DNA of 64,000 nucleotides from NCBI GenBank assembly GCA_035649175.1, contig DASRKB010000084.1:1-64000 (forward strand), written 5' to 3'. Below are positions 8,965 through 17,514 of the stretch, one piece after another. Below the pieces are notes generated by a model. It had not been told where the DNA came from. It saw only the letters and a program-made list of their open reading frames with translations, and made no database searches. A program made the translations under genes and the position numbers. Each line of letters begins with the position of its first letter. The stretch's first letter is position 1. Source of the DNA: SCGC-AG-212-J23 sp035649175 (GTDB lineage Bacteria; Pseudomonadota; Gammaproteobacteria; Burkholderiales; SG8-39).

Positions 8965-10052
8965 CAGACGTTGAAGCGAAAGTGGATGACGTCGCCGTCG
9001 CGCACGACGTAATCCTTCCCTTCGAGCCGCAGCTTGCCGGCTTCCTTCGCGCCCTGCTCACCGCCGGCGGCGACGAAGTCGTCGTAGGCGGCGACCTCGG
9101 CGCGGATGAAGCCGCGCTCGAAGTCGGTGTGGATGACGCCGGCGGCCTGCGGCGCCGTGGCGCCGGCGCGCACGGTCCAGGCGCGCACCTCCTTCGGTCC
9201 GGCGGTGAAGTAGGTCTGCAGGCCGAGAAGGCCGTAAGCGGCGCGGATCACGCGGTTGAGGCCCGGCTCATCCATGCCCATGTCATGGAGAAAGAGCCTC
9301 TTGTCCTCGTCGCTCATGTCGGCAATCTGCGACTCGATCGCGGCACTCAACGGCACGACCGGCGCGCCTTCCCGGTCGGCATAGGCCTGGACCCGCTTCA
9401 GCAGCGCTTCGGCGCCCTTCTCGGCCACGTTCGCGACGTACATCGTGGGCTTCATCGTGAGCAGGAAGAGCGGCCTGATCACCGCCATCTCCTCCTTGGA
9501 GAGCTCGGCGGTGCGCGCGGGTCGGCCGGCATCGAGGACCGCTTGCACCTTATCGAGCGCCGCGACGAGCCGCTGCGCTTCCTTGTCGCCGCCGGTCTGC
9601 GCCACTTTGGCGTGCTTCGCGATCTGGCGCTCGACCGCCTCGAGATCAGCGAGCGCGAGCTCCGTGTTGATGGTCTCGATGTCCGAGACCGGATCGATCT
9701 TCCCGGACACGTGCACGACGTTAGGGTCCTCGAAGCAGCGCACCACGTGAGCGATGGCGTCGGTCTCGCGGATGTTGGCGAGGAACTTGTTGCCGAGCCC
9801 CTCGCCTTTGGATGCGCCGGCGACCAGGCCGGCGATGTCCACGAATTCGACGACCGCCGGCACGATCTTCTGTGGCCGAGCGATTCCCGCGATGACGCCG
9901 AGCCGCGGGTCGGGCACTTCGACGATGCCGACGTTGGGCTCGATGGTGCAGAACGGATAGTTCTCGGCCGCGATGCCGGCCTTGGTGAGCGCGTTGAAGA
10001 GCGTCGACTTGCCTACGTTCGGCAGGCCGACGATGCCGCACTTCAAGCTCAT
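8964..10052 (-). CDS. ychF: Redox-regulated ATPase YchF (Obg-like)
   Basis: Conserved OBG-family P-loop protein of 362 residues that prefers ATP and associates with ribosomes. G1 motif GLPNVGKSTLFN near residues 8-19, G3-like DIAGLVAGAS near 70, and a C-terminal TGS domain (about 275-362) ending DGDVIHFRFNV. The frame is open for 51 codons further upstream, but the conserved N terminus MSLKCGIVGLP and the ATGA overlap with the pth stop fix the start at 10052. Pairing pth-ychF is conserved in most proteobacteria. Confidence 0.95.
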   Translation of the reverse strand: MSLKCGIVGLPNVGKSTLFNALTKAGIAAENYPFCTIEPNVGIVEVPDPRLGVIAGIARPQKIVPAVVEFVDIAGLVAGASKGEGLGNKFLANIRETDAIAHVVRCFEDPNVVHVSGKIDPVSDIETINTELALADLEAVERQIAKHAKVAQTGGDKEAQRLVAALDKVQAVLDAGRPARTAELSKEEMAVIRPLFLLTMKPTMYVANVAEKGAEALLKRVQAYADREGAPVVPLSAAIESQIADMSDEDKRLFLHDMGMDEPGLNRVIRAAYGLLGLQTYFTAGPKEVRAWTVRAGATAPQAAGVIHTDFERGFIRAEVAAYDDFVAAGGEQGAKEAGKLRLEGKDYVVRDGDVIHFRFNV

Positions 10053-10714
10053 TTCTTGCCGAAGAGAGATTTCAGGATGCCGGCGGGCTTCTCTTCCTCT
10101 TTCGGATTGTCCATCGCTTTCTCGGCGGGGGGTTTCGGTCCCTCGGCCTTCTTCTCCTCGGTATGCAGCCTGGTCATCGCGCCTTGCATGTCGCCCGCCA
10201 GGCACAGCGGGAGGATCTCGAGCGCCTTCGCGATGGCGCTGTCGATGGCCGCGCGCTCCTCCGCCGGCGGCTTCTGCAGGACGTAATCGGCGCCCTCGCC
10301 TCCGCCCAGCGGCTTTCCCACGCCGATGCGCAGGCGCCAGTAGTCGTGGCTCGCGAGCCGCTGCGAGATGTCCCGCAGGCCGTTGTGTCCGGCGATGCCG
10401 CCGCCCTGCTTCAGCTTCGCGGTGCCGGGCGGGAAGTCGAGTTCGTCGTGCGCGACCAGGATCTCCTCGGGCTTGATCTTGAAGAAGCCGGCGAGCATCT
10501 GCACCGGCTGGCCGGAGAGATTCATGAACGACTGGGGCAGCAGGAACCAGGCGCCCGCGCCCTGGCGGCCGACAAGCGCCTTGAACTTGGGATCCTTGCG
10601 CAGCACTACGCCGTTCGCCGAGGCGAAGCGCTCGACCAGCCAGAAGCCGGCGTTGTGGCGCGTGCGCTCGTACTCCTTGCCCGGGTTGCCCAGGCCCACC
10701 ACCAGTCGGATCAC
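10049..10714 (-). CDS. pth: Peptidyl-tRNA hydrolase
   Basis: Cleaves peptidyl-tRNA released during abortive translation. N terminus GLGNPGKEYERTRHNAGFW carries the conserved Asn and the catalytic His (HNAG, about residue 21); FMNLSGQ (about 63-69) and HDELDFPPG (about 93) are the other conserved blocks. At 221 residues it is some 25 residues longer than usual: the tail after about 195 is Lys/Pro/Glu-rich (KAEGPKPPAEKAMDNPKEEE) and ends LKSLFGKK, likely a disordered extension. Lies 6 bases after rplY and overlaps ychF by 4. Confidence 0.93.
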   Translation of the reverse strand: MIRLVVGLGNPGKEYERTRHNAGFWLVERFASANGVVLRKDPKFKALVGRQGAGAWFLLPQSFMNLSGQPVQMLAGFFKIKPEEILVAHDELDFPPGTAKLKQGGGIAGHNGLRDISQRLASHDYWRLRIGVGKPLGGGEGADYVLQKPPAEERAAIDSAIAKALEILPLCLAGDMQGAMTRLHTEEKKAEGPKPPAEKAMDNPKEEEKPAGILKSLFGKK

Positions 10715-10720
10715 GGCGGG

Positions 10721-11449
10721 TTACTTCTTCTCTTTCTTCTCGCCCTTGTCGGCAGCGGGCTTCTCGGCCTTGGCGGCACCCTCGGCCGGCGCTTCGCCCT
10801 CCTTCGGCGCGGCCTGCTCGGTGGTCGGCACCTCCGACGGCGCGACCGCCGCGGCGGCGGCCGCCTCCTCTTCCTCGGTGATGACCTGCGGCACGACCAC
10901 CGTGGCCACCACCGGGTTCTCCTCCTTCGAGAGCACCGCTTCGACGCCCTTGGGCAGCTTGAGGTCCCGCGCGTGCACCGAGTTGCCGACCGCGAGGCTG
11001 CCGAGGTCGACCTCGATGTACTCCGGCAGCTCGTCGGGGAAGCAGCTCACGTCGAGCTCGTTCAGCACGTGGTTCACCACGCCACCCTGCTCCTTCACGC
11101 CGGGAGACGTCTCGGCGTTCACGAAGTGCAGCGGCACTTTCATGTGGATTCTCCTGTCCTTGGAGACGCGCTGGAAGTCCACGTGCTGCACCTGGGCCTT
11201 GAACGGGTGCATGCTCACCGCGCGCAACAGTACCTGCTGCTTCGCGCCGGCCACCTCGAGCGTGAGGATGGAGGCATGGAACTTCTCGTTCCGCAGGTTG
11301 AGATACAGATCCTTGTGATCGAGCTCGATGTTCACGGGGCCCTGCTCGCCGCCGTAGACGATCCCCGGCACGCGTCCCACTCGCCGCAGCCTGCGGCTCA
11401 CGCCGGTTCCCTGGCCTTCGCGCTTACGCGCGCTGATTTCGATTGCCAT
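10721..11449 (-). CDS. rplY: 50S ribosomal protein L25/general stress protein Ctc
   Basis: Binds 5S rRNA. The L25 domain occupies roughly residues 1-95 (GTGVSRRLRRVGRVPGIVYG near 14-33; HVDFQRV near 88) and the TL5/CTC C-terminal domain roughly 97-185 (PLHFVNAETSPGVKEQGG). The last ~55 residues are low-complexity Ala/Glu/Lys/Pro, as in many betaproteobacterial L25 proteins but long. Position between prs and pth is the standard proteobacterial order. ATG start preceded by AGGAGAAGC, a good ribosome-binding site. Confidence 0.95.
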   Translation of the reverse strand: MAIEISARKREGQGTGVSRRLRRVGRVPGIVYGGEQGPVNIELDHKDLYLNLRNEKFHASILTLEVAGAKQQVLLRAVSMHPFKAQVQHVDFQRVSKDRRIHMKVPLHFVNAETSPGVKEQGGVVNHVLNELDVSCFPDELPEYIEVDLGSLAVGNSVHARDLKLPKGVEAVLSKEENPVVATVVVPQVITEEEEAAAAAAVAPSEVPTTEQAAPKEGEAPAEGAAKAEKPAADKGEKKEKK

Positions 11450-11469
11450 GCGCTTCTCCTGATGTTTGC

Positions 11470-12426
11470 CTATTCGATGAAAAGGGAGCTCACCGACTCC
11501 TCGGTGTAGATCCTCAGAATGGTCTCGGCGAGGAGGCCGGCGACCGAAAGCTGGCGGATGCGCGGGCAGCTGCGTGCGTCCTCCGCGAGCGGAATGGTGT
11601 CGGTGACGACCAGCTCATCCAGGTCGGAGCGCGCGATGCGCTCGACGGCACCCCCGGAGAGCACCGCGTGCGTGCAGTACGCCACCACCTTGACCGCGCC
11701 CTCCTTCTTCAGCACCTGGGCCGCCTTCACGAGCGTACCCGCGGTGTCCACCATGTCGTCCATGATGACGCAGGTGCGGCCCTGCACCTCTCCGATTACG
11801 TTCATCACCTCGGCGACGTTCGCCTTCGGCCGGCGCTTGTCGATGATGGCGAGGTCGGACTCGAGGCGCTTGGCGAGCGCGCGGGCGCGCACCACGCCGC
11901 CCACGTCGGGCGACACGACGATCAGGTCCTCGTAGCGCTGCTTCCAAACGTCGCCGAGCAGCACCGGCGCGGCGTAGATGTTGTCGACCGGGATGTCGAA
12001 GAACCCCTGGATCTGGTCGGCGTGCAGGTCCATGGTGAGCACGCGCGCCACGCCCGCCGACTGCAGCATGTTGGCCACTACCTTGGCGCTGATCGCCACG
12101 CGCGCCGAGCGCGGCCTGCGGTCCTGCCGCGCATACCCGAAGTACGGGATCGCCGCCGTCACGCGCGCCGCGGAGGAGCGCTTCAGCGCATCGACCATCA
12201 CCAGCAGCTCCATCAGGTTGTCGTTGGTGGGCGCACAAGTCGACTGCAGCAGGAACACGTCCTTGCCGCGCACGTTCTCGAGAAGCTCGACCATCACCTC
12301 GCCGTCGGAGAACTTGCCGACAATGGCGCGGCCGATGGATAGGTTCAGGTGCTTCGCCACTTCCTGCGCGAGGCGCGGGTTGGCGTTGCCCGTGAAGACC
12401 ATCAGCCGGTCGAGCGGTGCGTTCAT
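11470..12426 (-). CDS. prs: Ribose-phosphate pyrophosphokinase
   Basis: Makes PRPP from ribose 5-phosphate and ATP for nucleotide, histidine and tryptophan synthesis. Length 318 residues, as in the class I family. Visible: the flexible loop RQDRRPRSAR near 104, the PRPP-binding loop CVIMDDMVDTAGTL near 221-234 and the ending SVSSLF. Lies directly 3' of the tRNA-Gln gene on the same strand, with no room for a separate full promoter, so it is probably transcribed with ispE and the tRNA. Confidence 0.95.
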   Translation of the reverse strand: MNAPLDRLMVFTGNANPRLAQEVAKHLNLSIGRAIVGKFSDGEVMVELLENVRGKDVFLLQSTCAPTNDNLMELLVMVDALKRSSAARVTAAIPYFGYARQDRRPRSARVAISAKVVANMLQSAGVARVLTMDLHADQIQGFFDIPVDNIYAAPVLLGDVWKQRYEDLIVVSPDVGGVVRARALAKRLESDLAIIDKRRPKANVAEVMNVIGEVQGRTCVIMDDMVDTAGTLVKAAQVLKKEGAVKVVAYCTHAVLSGGAVERIARSDLDELVVTDTIPLAEDARSCPRIRQLSVAGLLAETILRIYTEESVSSLFIE

Positions 12427-12435
12427 GGTGTGGTG

Positions 12436-12512
12436 TGGCTGGGGAGGAAGGATTCGAACCCTCGTATGCCGGAATCAAAATCCGGTGCCTTAACCAGCTT
12501 GGCGACTCCCCA
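12436..12512 (-). tRNA. tRNA-Gln (anticodon TTG), CCA encoded
   Basis: Read on the minus strand, a 77-base cloverleaf: acceptor stem TGGGGAG pairs with CTCCCCA, then discriminator G and an encoded CCA at 12436-12438. Anticodon stem CCGGA/TCCGG encloses the loop TTTTGAT with anticodon TTG at bases 12478-12476, and the T arm contains GGTTCGAATCC. It sits between ispE and prs, the usual place in betaproteobacteria. Confidence 0.97.
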
Positions 12513-12550
12513 GTTGTGATTTCGGGCGGATATCTTCGCCCTGCATTCCG

Positions 12551-13387
12551 TTAGTCTGTCCAGTCGTGGAGCGGGTGCCGGTCCAGCCCCTGCGTCACGA
12601 ACCCGTCGATCTCCCCGTGGCGCTGCGCGAAGATCGCCTCGGCCTCCGCACGGGTTGCAAACTCGGCGAAAACGCATGAGCCCGAGCCAGTCATGCGCGC
12701 TAGTGGGCACCGTTGCCTCAGCCATGCGAGCCGCGCCCCAACTTCGGGGTAGCGCGAAACGACCGCGACTTCCAGATCGTTGCGCCCCTGCCCCGGGAAA
12801 AAGGGCGGTATTTTCAGTCGTTTCGATCGTTGTGTCAACGCGGAACTGAAAGTTTCCTTCGTGGAAACCGATACTTGCGGCACCAGGACGAGGTACCAGG
12901 CGGAGTCGAGCGCAAGGGGCGTCAGCTGCTCTCCCACCCCCTCGCCCAATGCGTTACGCCCGTAGAGAAAGAACGGCACGTCGGCCCCGAGCTGCGCGCC
13001 CAATGCCATGAGCGCCCTGCGCTTGAGACCCGTCTCCCAGAGCCGATTTAGGACGACAAGGACGCTCGCCGCGTCCGAGGAGCCGCCGCCGAGCCCACCG
13101 CCGACGGGAAGCGTCTTCTTCAGAAGGATCTCGGCGCCCGCTCGGGCGCCGGTCTCCCGCTGGAGCAGGCGCGCCGCGCGCACACAGAGATTGTCCTCGC
13201 CGAACGGGCCGGAGAACTCGATGGCCCCGTCCTCACGCACCGCAATGCCGATGCGGTCCGCGCGCTCGATGAGCCGGAACACGGTCTGCAGCTCGTGGTA
13301 GCCCGCATGTTCGCCTTCCTGCCTGCGGCCAAGCACATGCAGAAAGAGATTGAGCTTGCCGGGCGCGGGGTACCAGGTCACTTCCAC
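12551..13387 (-). CDS. ispE: 4-diphosphocytidyl-2-C-methyl-D-erythritol kinase
   Basis: GHMP kinase of the MEP isoprenoid pathway, phosphorylating CDP-methylerythritol at the 2-position. N terminus YPAPGKLNLFLHVLGRR carries the substrate-binding Lys; the ATP-binding glycine-rich loop is LPVGGGLGGGSSDAA near residues 93-107; the C-terminal GSGSCVFAEF motif is near 236. 278 residues, normal length. ATG overlaps the lolB stop region by 10 bases. Confidence 0.94.
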   Translation of the reverse strand: MEVTWYPAPGKLNLFLHVLGRRQEGEHAGYHELQTVFRLIERADRIGIAVREDGAIEFSGPFGEDNLCVRAARLLQRETGARAGAEILLKKTLPVGGGLGGGSSDAASVLVVLNRLWETGLKRRALMALGAQLGADVPFFLYGRNALGEGVGEQLTPLALDSAWYLVLVPQVSVSTKETFSSALTQRSKRLKIPPFFPGQGRNDLEVAVVSRYPEVGARLAWLRQRCPLARMTGSGSCVFAEFATRAEAEAIFAQRHGEIDGFVTQGLDRHPLHDWTD

Positions 13388-13917
13388 TGCGTGATCGCCA
13401 AGCGCAGCTCGATCCCCGGGTAGTTGAGCTGCAGCAGCGCGGGGCGCTCGCCCTCGTAGCGCAGGTACTCGATGCGCCAGCCGCGCTGCTCGAGGCTGCG
13501 TACCCGGCCCTCTGCGGATTGCTCGATCTGGAATGCGTGCCCCCCTGAGGGACGTGCCCTCACCCAGTCGGCGAGACCGGACAGCGGCAGGCGGAAGCCG
13601 AGCACTTTCTCCGTGAGCGATTCCGCGTCCTCGGCGCGGTACTCCTCGCGCTGTGCGGTAGTGAGCACCACCTGGCCCTCCTCGCGCACGATGCGCGCGA
13701 CGCCCTGCCCTAGCGGCGAGCTGATGAGGACCTCGTCGCCGCCGCGCGCGTGCTGCCAGGAGAGATTTCCCGTGAACGACTCGCCGTTGTAGCGCGCGGC
13801 GAGCCTGCCGGCGATATCAAACTCGAGCGGCCCGGACGGCGCACGAGGCTCCAGCGAAGCGCAGGCCCCGACCACGAGCGCGGCGAGCGCCGCGGCGAGC
13901 CGCGCAAGACGGCTCAC
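13378..13917 (-). CDS. lolB: Outer membrane lipoprotein LolB
   Basis: Receives lipoproteins from LolA and inserts them in the outer membrane. 179 residues with a lipoprotein signal peptide: positively charged start, hydrophobic stretch and lipobox VVGAC, giving a mature N-terminal Cys near residue 18. The body (FDIAGRLAARYNGESFTGNL, then QREEYRAEDAESLTEKVLG) fits the LolB fold. The frame stays open far upstream through the TPR gene, but a GTG at 13917 overlapping the TPR stop (GTGA) places the signal peptide correctly. Neighbour ispE downstream is the typical arrangement. Confidence 0.85.
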   Translation of the reverse strand: MSRLARLAAALAALVVGACASLEPRAPSGPLEFDIAGRLAARYNGESFTGNLSWQHARGGDEVLISSPLGQGVARIVREEGQVVLTTAQREEYRAEDAESLTEKVLGFRLPLSGLADWVRARPSGGHAFQIEQSAEGRVRSLEQRGWRIEYLRYEGERPALLQLNYPGIELRLAITQWK

Positions 13918-15623
13918 CGCCGCAGGCGTTGCAGGGTCTTGCGCAGGGTCTCGTTCTCGGGTGCCGCCTTGAGCGATTCCTGCCAGATGCGCTCCGCCTC
14001 CTGGCGCTCGCCGAGAAACCAGAGCACCTCGCCGAGGTGCGCCCCGATCTCGGCGTCGGGTCGCCCGGCATATGCGCGACGCAGAGTCTTCGCCGCTCCC
14101 TGAAGGTCGCCTTCCCGAAATTGCACCCATCCCAGGCTGTCCAGGATGAAGTAGTCTTCGGGCGCGAGCTCGAGCGCCTTTTCGATCAGCTTTCTCGCCT
14201 CCGGCAGCCGCGTATTGCGGTCCGCGAGCGAATAGCCGAGCGCATTGTAGGCGTGGGCGTGGTCCGGTTTTGCCGCGATCAGCTTGCGCAGGTTCGACTC
14301 GAGCAGATCGAAGCGCTCGAGCTTCTCCGCCGTCAGGGCGACGTCGTACAGCAGCTCCGGCTGCTCCGGCTGCTTGGCGAGCGCCTCCTCGAGCATGTCG
14401 AACGCCTCGCGATGACGGCTGGCGTCGCGCAGCAATTGCGCTTCGGCAACCAGCAGCTGCACCTGGTCCTCGGGGTTGTCGGCGGCGACGCGCCTCAGGT
14501 AGCCGCGCGCCTCGTCGAGATTCCCCTGCTTGGCGATCGCGCCGGCGGCTCGCACGCGCGCCGACACCACATGATCGCCGTCCTGGATGCTTTCGTACCA
14601 CTTGATCGCATCCGGCCAGTGCTTCTGCTCTTCGGCCACCTGGCCGAGCAGGTAGCGCACGCCGTTTCCGTCACGGTACCCCATGCCGAGGAGCCGCTTC
14701 ATGTTCTCCTCCGCTACCGGGTAGTCCTTGAGCTGGAACGCGAGCAAGCCGACCGCGTAGATCACTTCGGCGTTGCCAGGGTTCGCCGTCAGCATCGCCT
14801 GGTACTGCTGGCGCGCCTCCTCGTAGCGCTTGTCGAGCACCAGCGCGCGCGCATAGTTCATGCGCGCCTCGCGTGACTGGGGATTGCGCTCCACGAACTC
14901 GCCTAGCCGGTTGGCCGCAGCGGCCGGCGAGCGCTTCTGAAGAACCTGCGCCTCGAAAAGCGCAGCTACCTCCCAGTCGGGCCGCAGCGCCGCCGCCTCG
15001 CGGATCGCGGCGAGCGCCGCGTCGTCCTCGTCGGCGATGTATGCCGCCTGCGCGACCGCGAAACGCGCCTCGGGCAGCGTGGGATAGCGCGCAGCGAGCT
15101 TGCGCACCACGCGCAGGTTGGACGCCTTGTCGGGGTTGCCGGCCAGCAATCGGTTGAGCTGCATAAAGCCGCTCTCGACGTTCACCCCCTCCGAGGACAG
15201 GAGCTTCTGCAGGTAGGGCTCGGCCTCGTCGACGCGCTTGGCGGCGACGAGCAGCGCCGCGACCACCTGCAGCGCCTGCGGCGAAGCCGGCTCGAGCGTG
15301 TACCAGGTCTTCGCCGCCTCTAGCGCGAGATCCGGCTGTTGCGCCTGGTTCGCCACCTCGACTGCGCGCCGAGCGACGCGCGCGTCGCCGGTGCGGCGGG
15401 CGAGCTCGAGGTAGGTCTGCGCGGCGAGCTGCGCATCCCCGCGCTGGAGCGCGATCTCGCCGAGCAGGAACTCGTAGAGCATCGGCTCGCTGAGCTCGGC
15501 GGCGGCAGGCGGCTTCGCGGCTGACGGCTTCCCGGCCGGCGGCTTCACAACGGGCTGCCCGAGGCAGCCGGCAGGCAATACCAGCGTCGCGGCGAGCGCC
15601 AGCGTTAAGAGCTTCTGTGGCAT
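13914..15623 (-). CDS. Tetratricopeptide repeat lipoprotein
   Basis: Protein of 569 residues with a lipoprotein-type signal (MPQKLLTLALAATLVLPAGC, Cys at residue 20), a Pro/Lys/Ala-rich linker and about a dozen tetratricopeptide repeats through to the C terminus (for example AYNALGYSLADRN, DYFILDSLGWVQFREGD). Such proteins scaffold protein complexes at the membrane; in betaproteobacteria a TPR protein commonly sits upstream of lolB-ispE. Start chosen at 15623 because it begins the signal peptide; the frame extends 39 codons further. Partner unknown. Confidence 0.85.
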   Translation of the reverse strand: MPQKLLTLALAATLVLPAGCLGQPVVKPPAGKPSAAKPPAAAELSEPMLYEFLLGEIALQRGDAQLAAQTYLELARRTGDARVARRAVEVANQAQQPDLALEAAKTWYTLEPASPQALQVVAALLVAAKRVDEAEPYLQKLLSSEGVNVESGFMQLNRLLAGNPDKASNLRVVRKLAARYPTLPEARFAVAQAAYIADEDDAALAAIREAAALRPDWEVAALFEAQVLQKRSPAAAANRLGEFVERNPQSREARMNYARALVLDKRYEEARQQYQAMLTANPGNAEVIYAVGLLAFQLKDYPVAEENMKRLLGMGYRDGNGVRYLLGQVAEEQKHWPDAIKWYESIQDGDHVVSARVRAAGAIAKQGNLDEARGYLRRVAADNPEDQVQLLVAEAQLLRDASRHREAFDMLEEALAKQPEQPELLYDVALTAEKLERFDLLESNLRKLIAAKPDHAHAYNALGYSLADRNTRLPEARKLIEKALELAPEDYFILDSLGWVQFREGDLQGAAKTLRRAYAGRPDAEIGAHLGEVLWFLGERQEAERIWQESLKAAPENETLRKTLQRLRR

Positions 15624-15675
15624 CAGGGTTCGACCGATCTTAGGTATATTTGGTGCCCCGCACAAGCCGCATCCC

Positions 15676-16590
15676 ATGCCCGAGCTTCCCGAAGTCGAAG
15701 TGACGCGACGCGGACTTGCGCGCGGCATCGCCGGCCGCACGATCTCCGCCGTCGAAGTGCGCGAGCCGCGCCTGCGCTGGCCCGTGACCCCGCACCTTCA
15801 CGCCCTCGCCGGACGACGCATCGCGGCCGTGCGCCGGCGCGGCAAGTACCTGCTGCTCCACTGCGCCGACGGGGCGATCCTCATGCACCTCGGCATGTCG
15901 GGAAGCCTGCGGCTGATTCCGCCGGGCACGCCGCCGGAGAAGCACGATCACCTCGATCTCGCATTCGGCGACCGCGTGCTGCGTTTTCGCGACCCGCGGC
16001 GCTTCGGTGCCGTGCTCTGGGCACCGAGCGCCGCCGGGCCACATCGCCTGCTTGCTGGCCTGGGCGTGGAGCCGTTGTCGCGCCGCCTAAATGGCCCACG
16101 GCTGTACACCCTGACGCGCGGCTGCCGCATGCCCATCAAGCAGTTCCTCATGGACGGACGACGGGTCGTCGGCGTGGGCAACATCTACGCCTCAGAGAGC
16201 CTGTTCCGTGCGGGCATCGATCCGCGCAAGCGCACACACCGGCTGTCGCTGGCGGAGTGTTCCCGCTTGTCCCGGTCGATCAAGTGGACGCTGAGCGTCG
16301 CGATCCGCGCCGGGGGCTCCAGCCTGCGCAACTACGTCGGCGCCGACGGCGCCGCCGGGCGCTTCCAGAACCGCAGCTGGGTCTACGACCGCGAAACGCT
16401 GCCTTGCCGGCGCTGCGGCACGGCGATCCGCCGCATCGTACAGGGGCAGCGCTCGACGTACTTCTGCCCGCGCTGCCAGCCTAGCGGCTCGGCGCCCTCG
16501 CCTTCAAGCGCTTCTCGACGCGCGGATCGACGAACTTCGACACGTCGCCGCCAAGGGCCGCGATCTCCCGCACCAGCGTCGCGGAAATGA
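15676..16590 (+). CDS. mutM: Formamidopyrimidine-DNA glycosylase (MutM/Fpg), with C-terminal tail
   Basis: Base-excision repair glycosylase/AP lyase for 8-oxoguanine and FaPy lesions. N terminus PELPEVEVTRRG gives catalytic Pro2 and Glu3 after Met removal; KYLLLH near 55 contains the conserved lysine; VGVGNIYASE near 170 is the helix-two-turn-helix; a C-terminal zinc finger CRRC...CPRC ends near residue 271, where the family stops. A further 33 residues, Ser/Arg/Pro-rich, run antisense over the 3' end of coaD (110-base overlap). The tail has no family counterpart that I recognise and may be a lost stop or an assembly indel. Divergent from the TPR gene by 52 bases. Confidence 0.93.
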   Translation: MPELPEVEVTRRGLARGIAGRTISAVEVREPRLRWPVTPHLHALAGRRIAAVRRRGKYLLLHCADGAILMHLGMSGSLRLIPPGTPPEKHDHLDLAFGDRVLRFRDPRRFGAVLWAPSAAGPHRLLAGLGVEPLSRRLNGPRLYTLTRGCRMPIKQFLMDGRRVVGVGNIYASESLFRAGIDPRKRTHRLSLAECSRLSRSIKWTLSVAIRAGGSSLRNYVGADGAAGRFQNRSWVYDRETLPCRRCGTAIRRIVQGQRSTYFCPRCQPSGSAPSPSSASRRADRRTSTRRRQGPRSPAPASRK

Positions 16591-16966
16591 ACATGTGCTG
16601 CTCGGAGGGTGTGAGAAAAACCGTTTCGAGATCGGGATGAAGGCTGCGATTCATCCCGGCCAGCTGGAATTCATACTCGAAGTCCGAGACGGCGCGCAAC
16701 CCACGCAGTACGACGCGCGCGCCCTGCTTGCGCACGAAATCGATGAGCAGTCCGTCGAATCCCACGACCTTCACGTTGGCGAAGCCGTGCAGGACCTCGC
16801 GCGCCATCCCTACGCGCTCCTCCATGGTGAAGAAGGTGCGCTTGGCACGGCTGTCGGCGACACCGACGACGAGCTCGCCGAAGATCGTTGCCGCGCGGCG
16901 CACGAGGTCCTCGTGCCCACGCGTGAGCGGGTCGAAGGTGCCCGGATATACCGCCTTAGTCGTCAT
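16481..16966 (-). CDS. coaD: Phosphopantetheine adenylyltransferase
   Basis: Penultimate step of CoA synthesis: ATP + 4'-phosphopantetheine to dephospho-CoA. 161 residues. The nucleotidyltransferase motif PGTFDPLTRGHEDLV begins at residue 9 (T/HxGH signature); VLRGLRAVSDFEYEFQLAGM near 87-106 and the C-terminal SSxxVR counterpart (SATLVREIA) follow. ATGA overlap with rsmD. The rsmD-coaD pair is conserved in many proteobacteria. Confidence 0.95.
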   Translation of the reverse strand: MTTKAVYPGTFDPLTRGHEDLVRRAATIFGELVVGVADSRAKRTFFTMEERVGMAREVLHGFANVKVVGFDGLLIDFVRKQGARVVLRGLRAVSDFEYEFQLAGMNRSLHPDLETVFLTPSEQHMFISATLVREIAALGGDVSKFVDPRVEKRLKARAPSR

Positions 16967-17508
16967 TCCGCTAGCTCCAGGAGCTGGTAGCTGACTTGGC
17001 CGGCGCGCGAGCCTCTGAGCTCACGCCAGGCCGGGTGCGCGACCGGCTTGTCGGATTCGACGTAGACCCTGCCTGCCGGCGCCAGGCACCCGGGCAGCCG
17101 CTCGAGCGCTCGGGCTGCCGCATTCTGCCTGAATGGCGGATCGACGAAAACCACATCGAAGCGCTCGCGCGTTTTGCCCAGGTAGGCAAACGCGTCGCCG
17201 AGAACCAGCTCGACCTGGTCCGCGCCGAGAACGCTTCTGGCCTCCGTCAAGGAACGGAACGCCATGCGGTCATGCTCCACCATCACGACGCGCGCCGCTC
17301 CGCGGGACGCCGCCTCGAACCCGAGTGCGCCCGTGCCTGCGAACAAGTCGAGGCAGGCGAGGCGCTCGAGGCGCTGCCCAAGCCAGTTGAACAGCGTCTC
17401 GCGCACGCGATCGGGCGTCGGGCGCAATCCCGGGCGGCTCGCGACCGCGATGCGCCTTCCACGATGTTCCCCGCCGATGATGCGGATCTTCCCTTTGCTA
17501 GAATGCAC
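16963..17508 (-). CDS. rsmD: 16S rRNA (guanine(966)-N(2))-methyltransferase RsmD
   Basis: SAM-dependent methyltransferase for G966 of 16S rRNA. GEHRGRRI near the N terminus and RPTPDRVRETLFNWL (about 30-44) are family hallmarks; the SAM motif is DLFAGTGALGFEA near 54 and the catalytic motif is VDPPF near 121. GTG start at 17508, only 6 bases from the divergent ftsY ATG, so each promoter must overlap the other coding region. 181 residues. Confidence 0.92.
   Translation of the reverse strand: MHSSKGKIRIIGGEHRGRRIAVASRPGLRPTPDRVRETLFNWLGQRLERLACLDLFAGTGALGFEAASRGAARVVMVEHDRMAFRSLTEARSVLGADQVELVLGDAFAYLGKTRERFDVVFVDPPFRQNAAARALERLPGCLAPAGRVYVESDKPVAHPAWRELRGSRAGQVSYQLLELAE
17499..17504 (+). promoter_or_regulatory. 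Possible -10 element for ftsY inside the rsmD 5' end
   Basis: TAGAAT, a good sigma-70 -10 hexamer, lies 10 bases before the ATG at 17515. No convincing -35 is seen at the right spacing. If used, transcription would start about 4 bases before that ATG, giving an almost leaderless ftsY message and excluding the ATG at 17503. Confidence 0.3.
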
Positions 17509-17514
17509 CGATCG

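Noticed and set aside
13378..14601. A 407-codon frame ending in LolB
   Set aside because: The first two thirds are the TPR gene in a wrong frame; LolB begins at the GTG 13917 with a proper lipoprotein signal.
15629..15675. Promoter TATATT at 15645 for mutM
   Set aside because: The -10-like hexamer is reasonable but no -35 at a fitting distance could be identified, so it was not listed.
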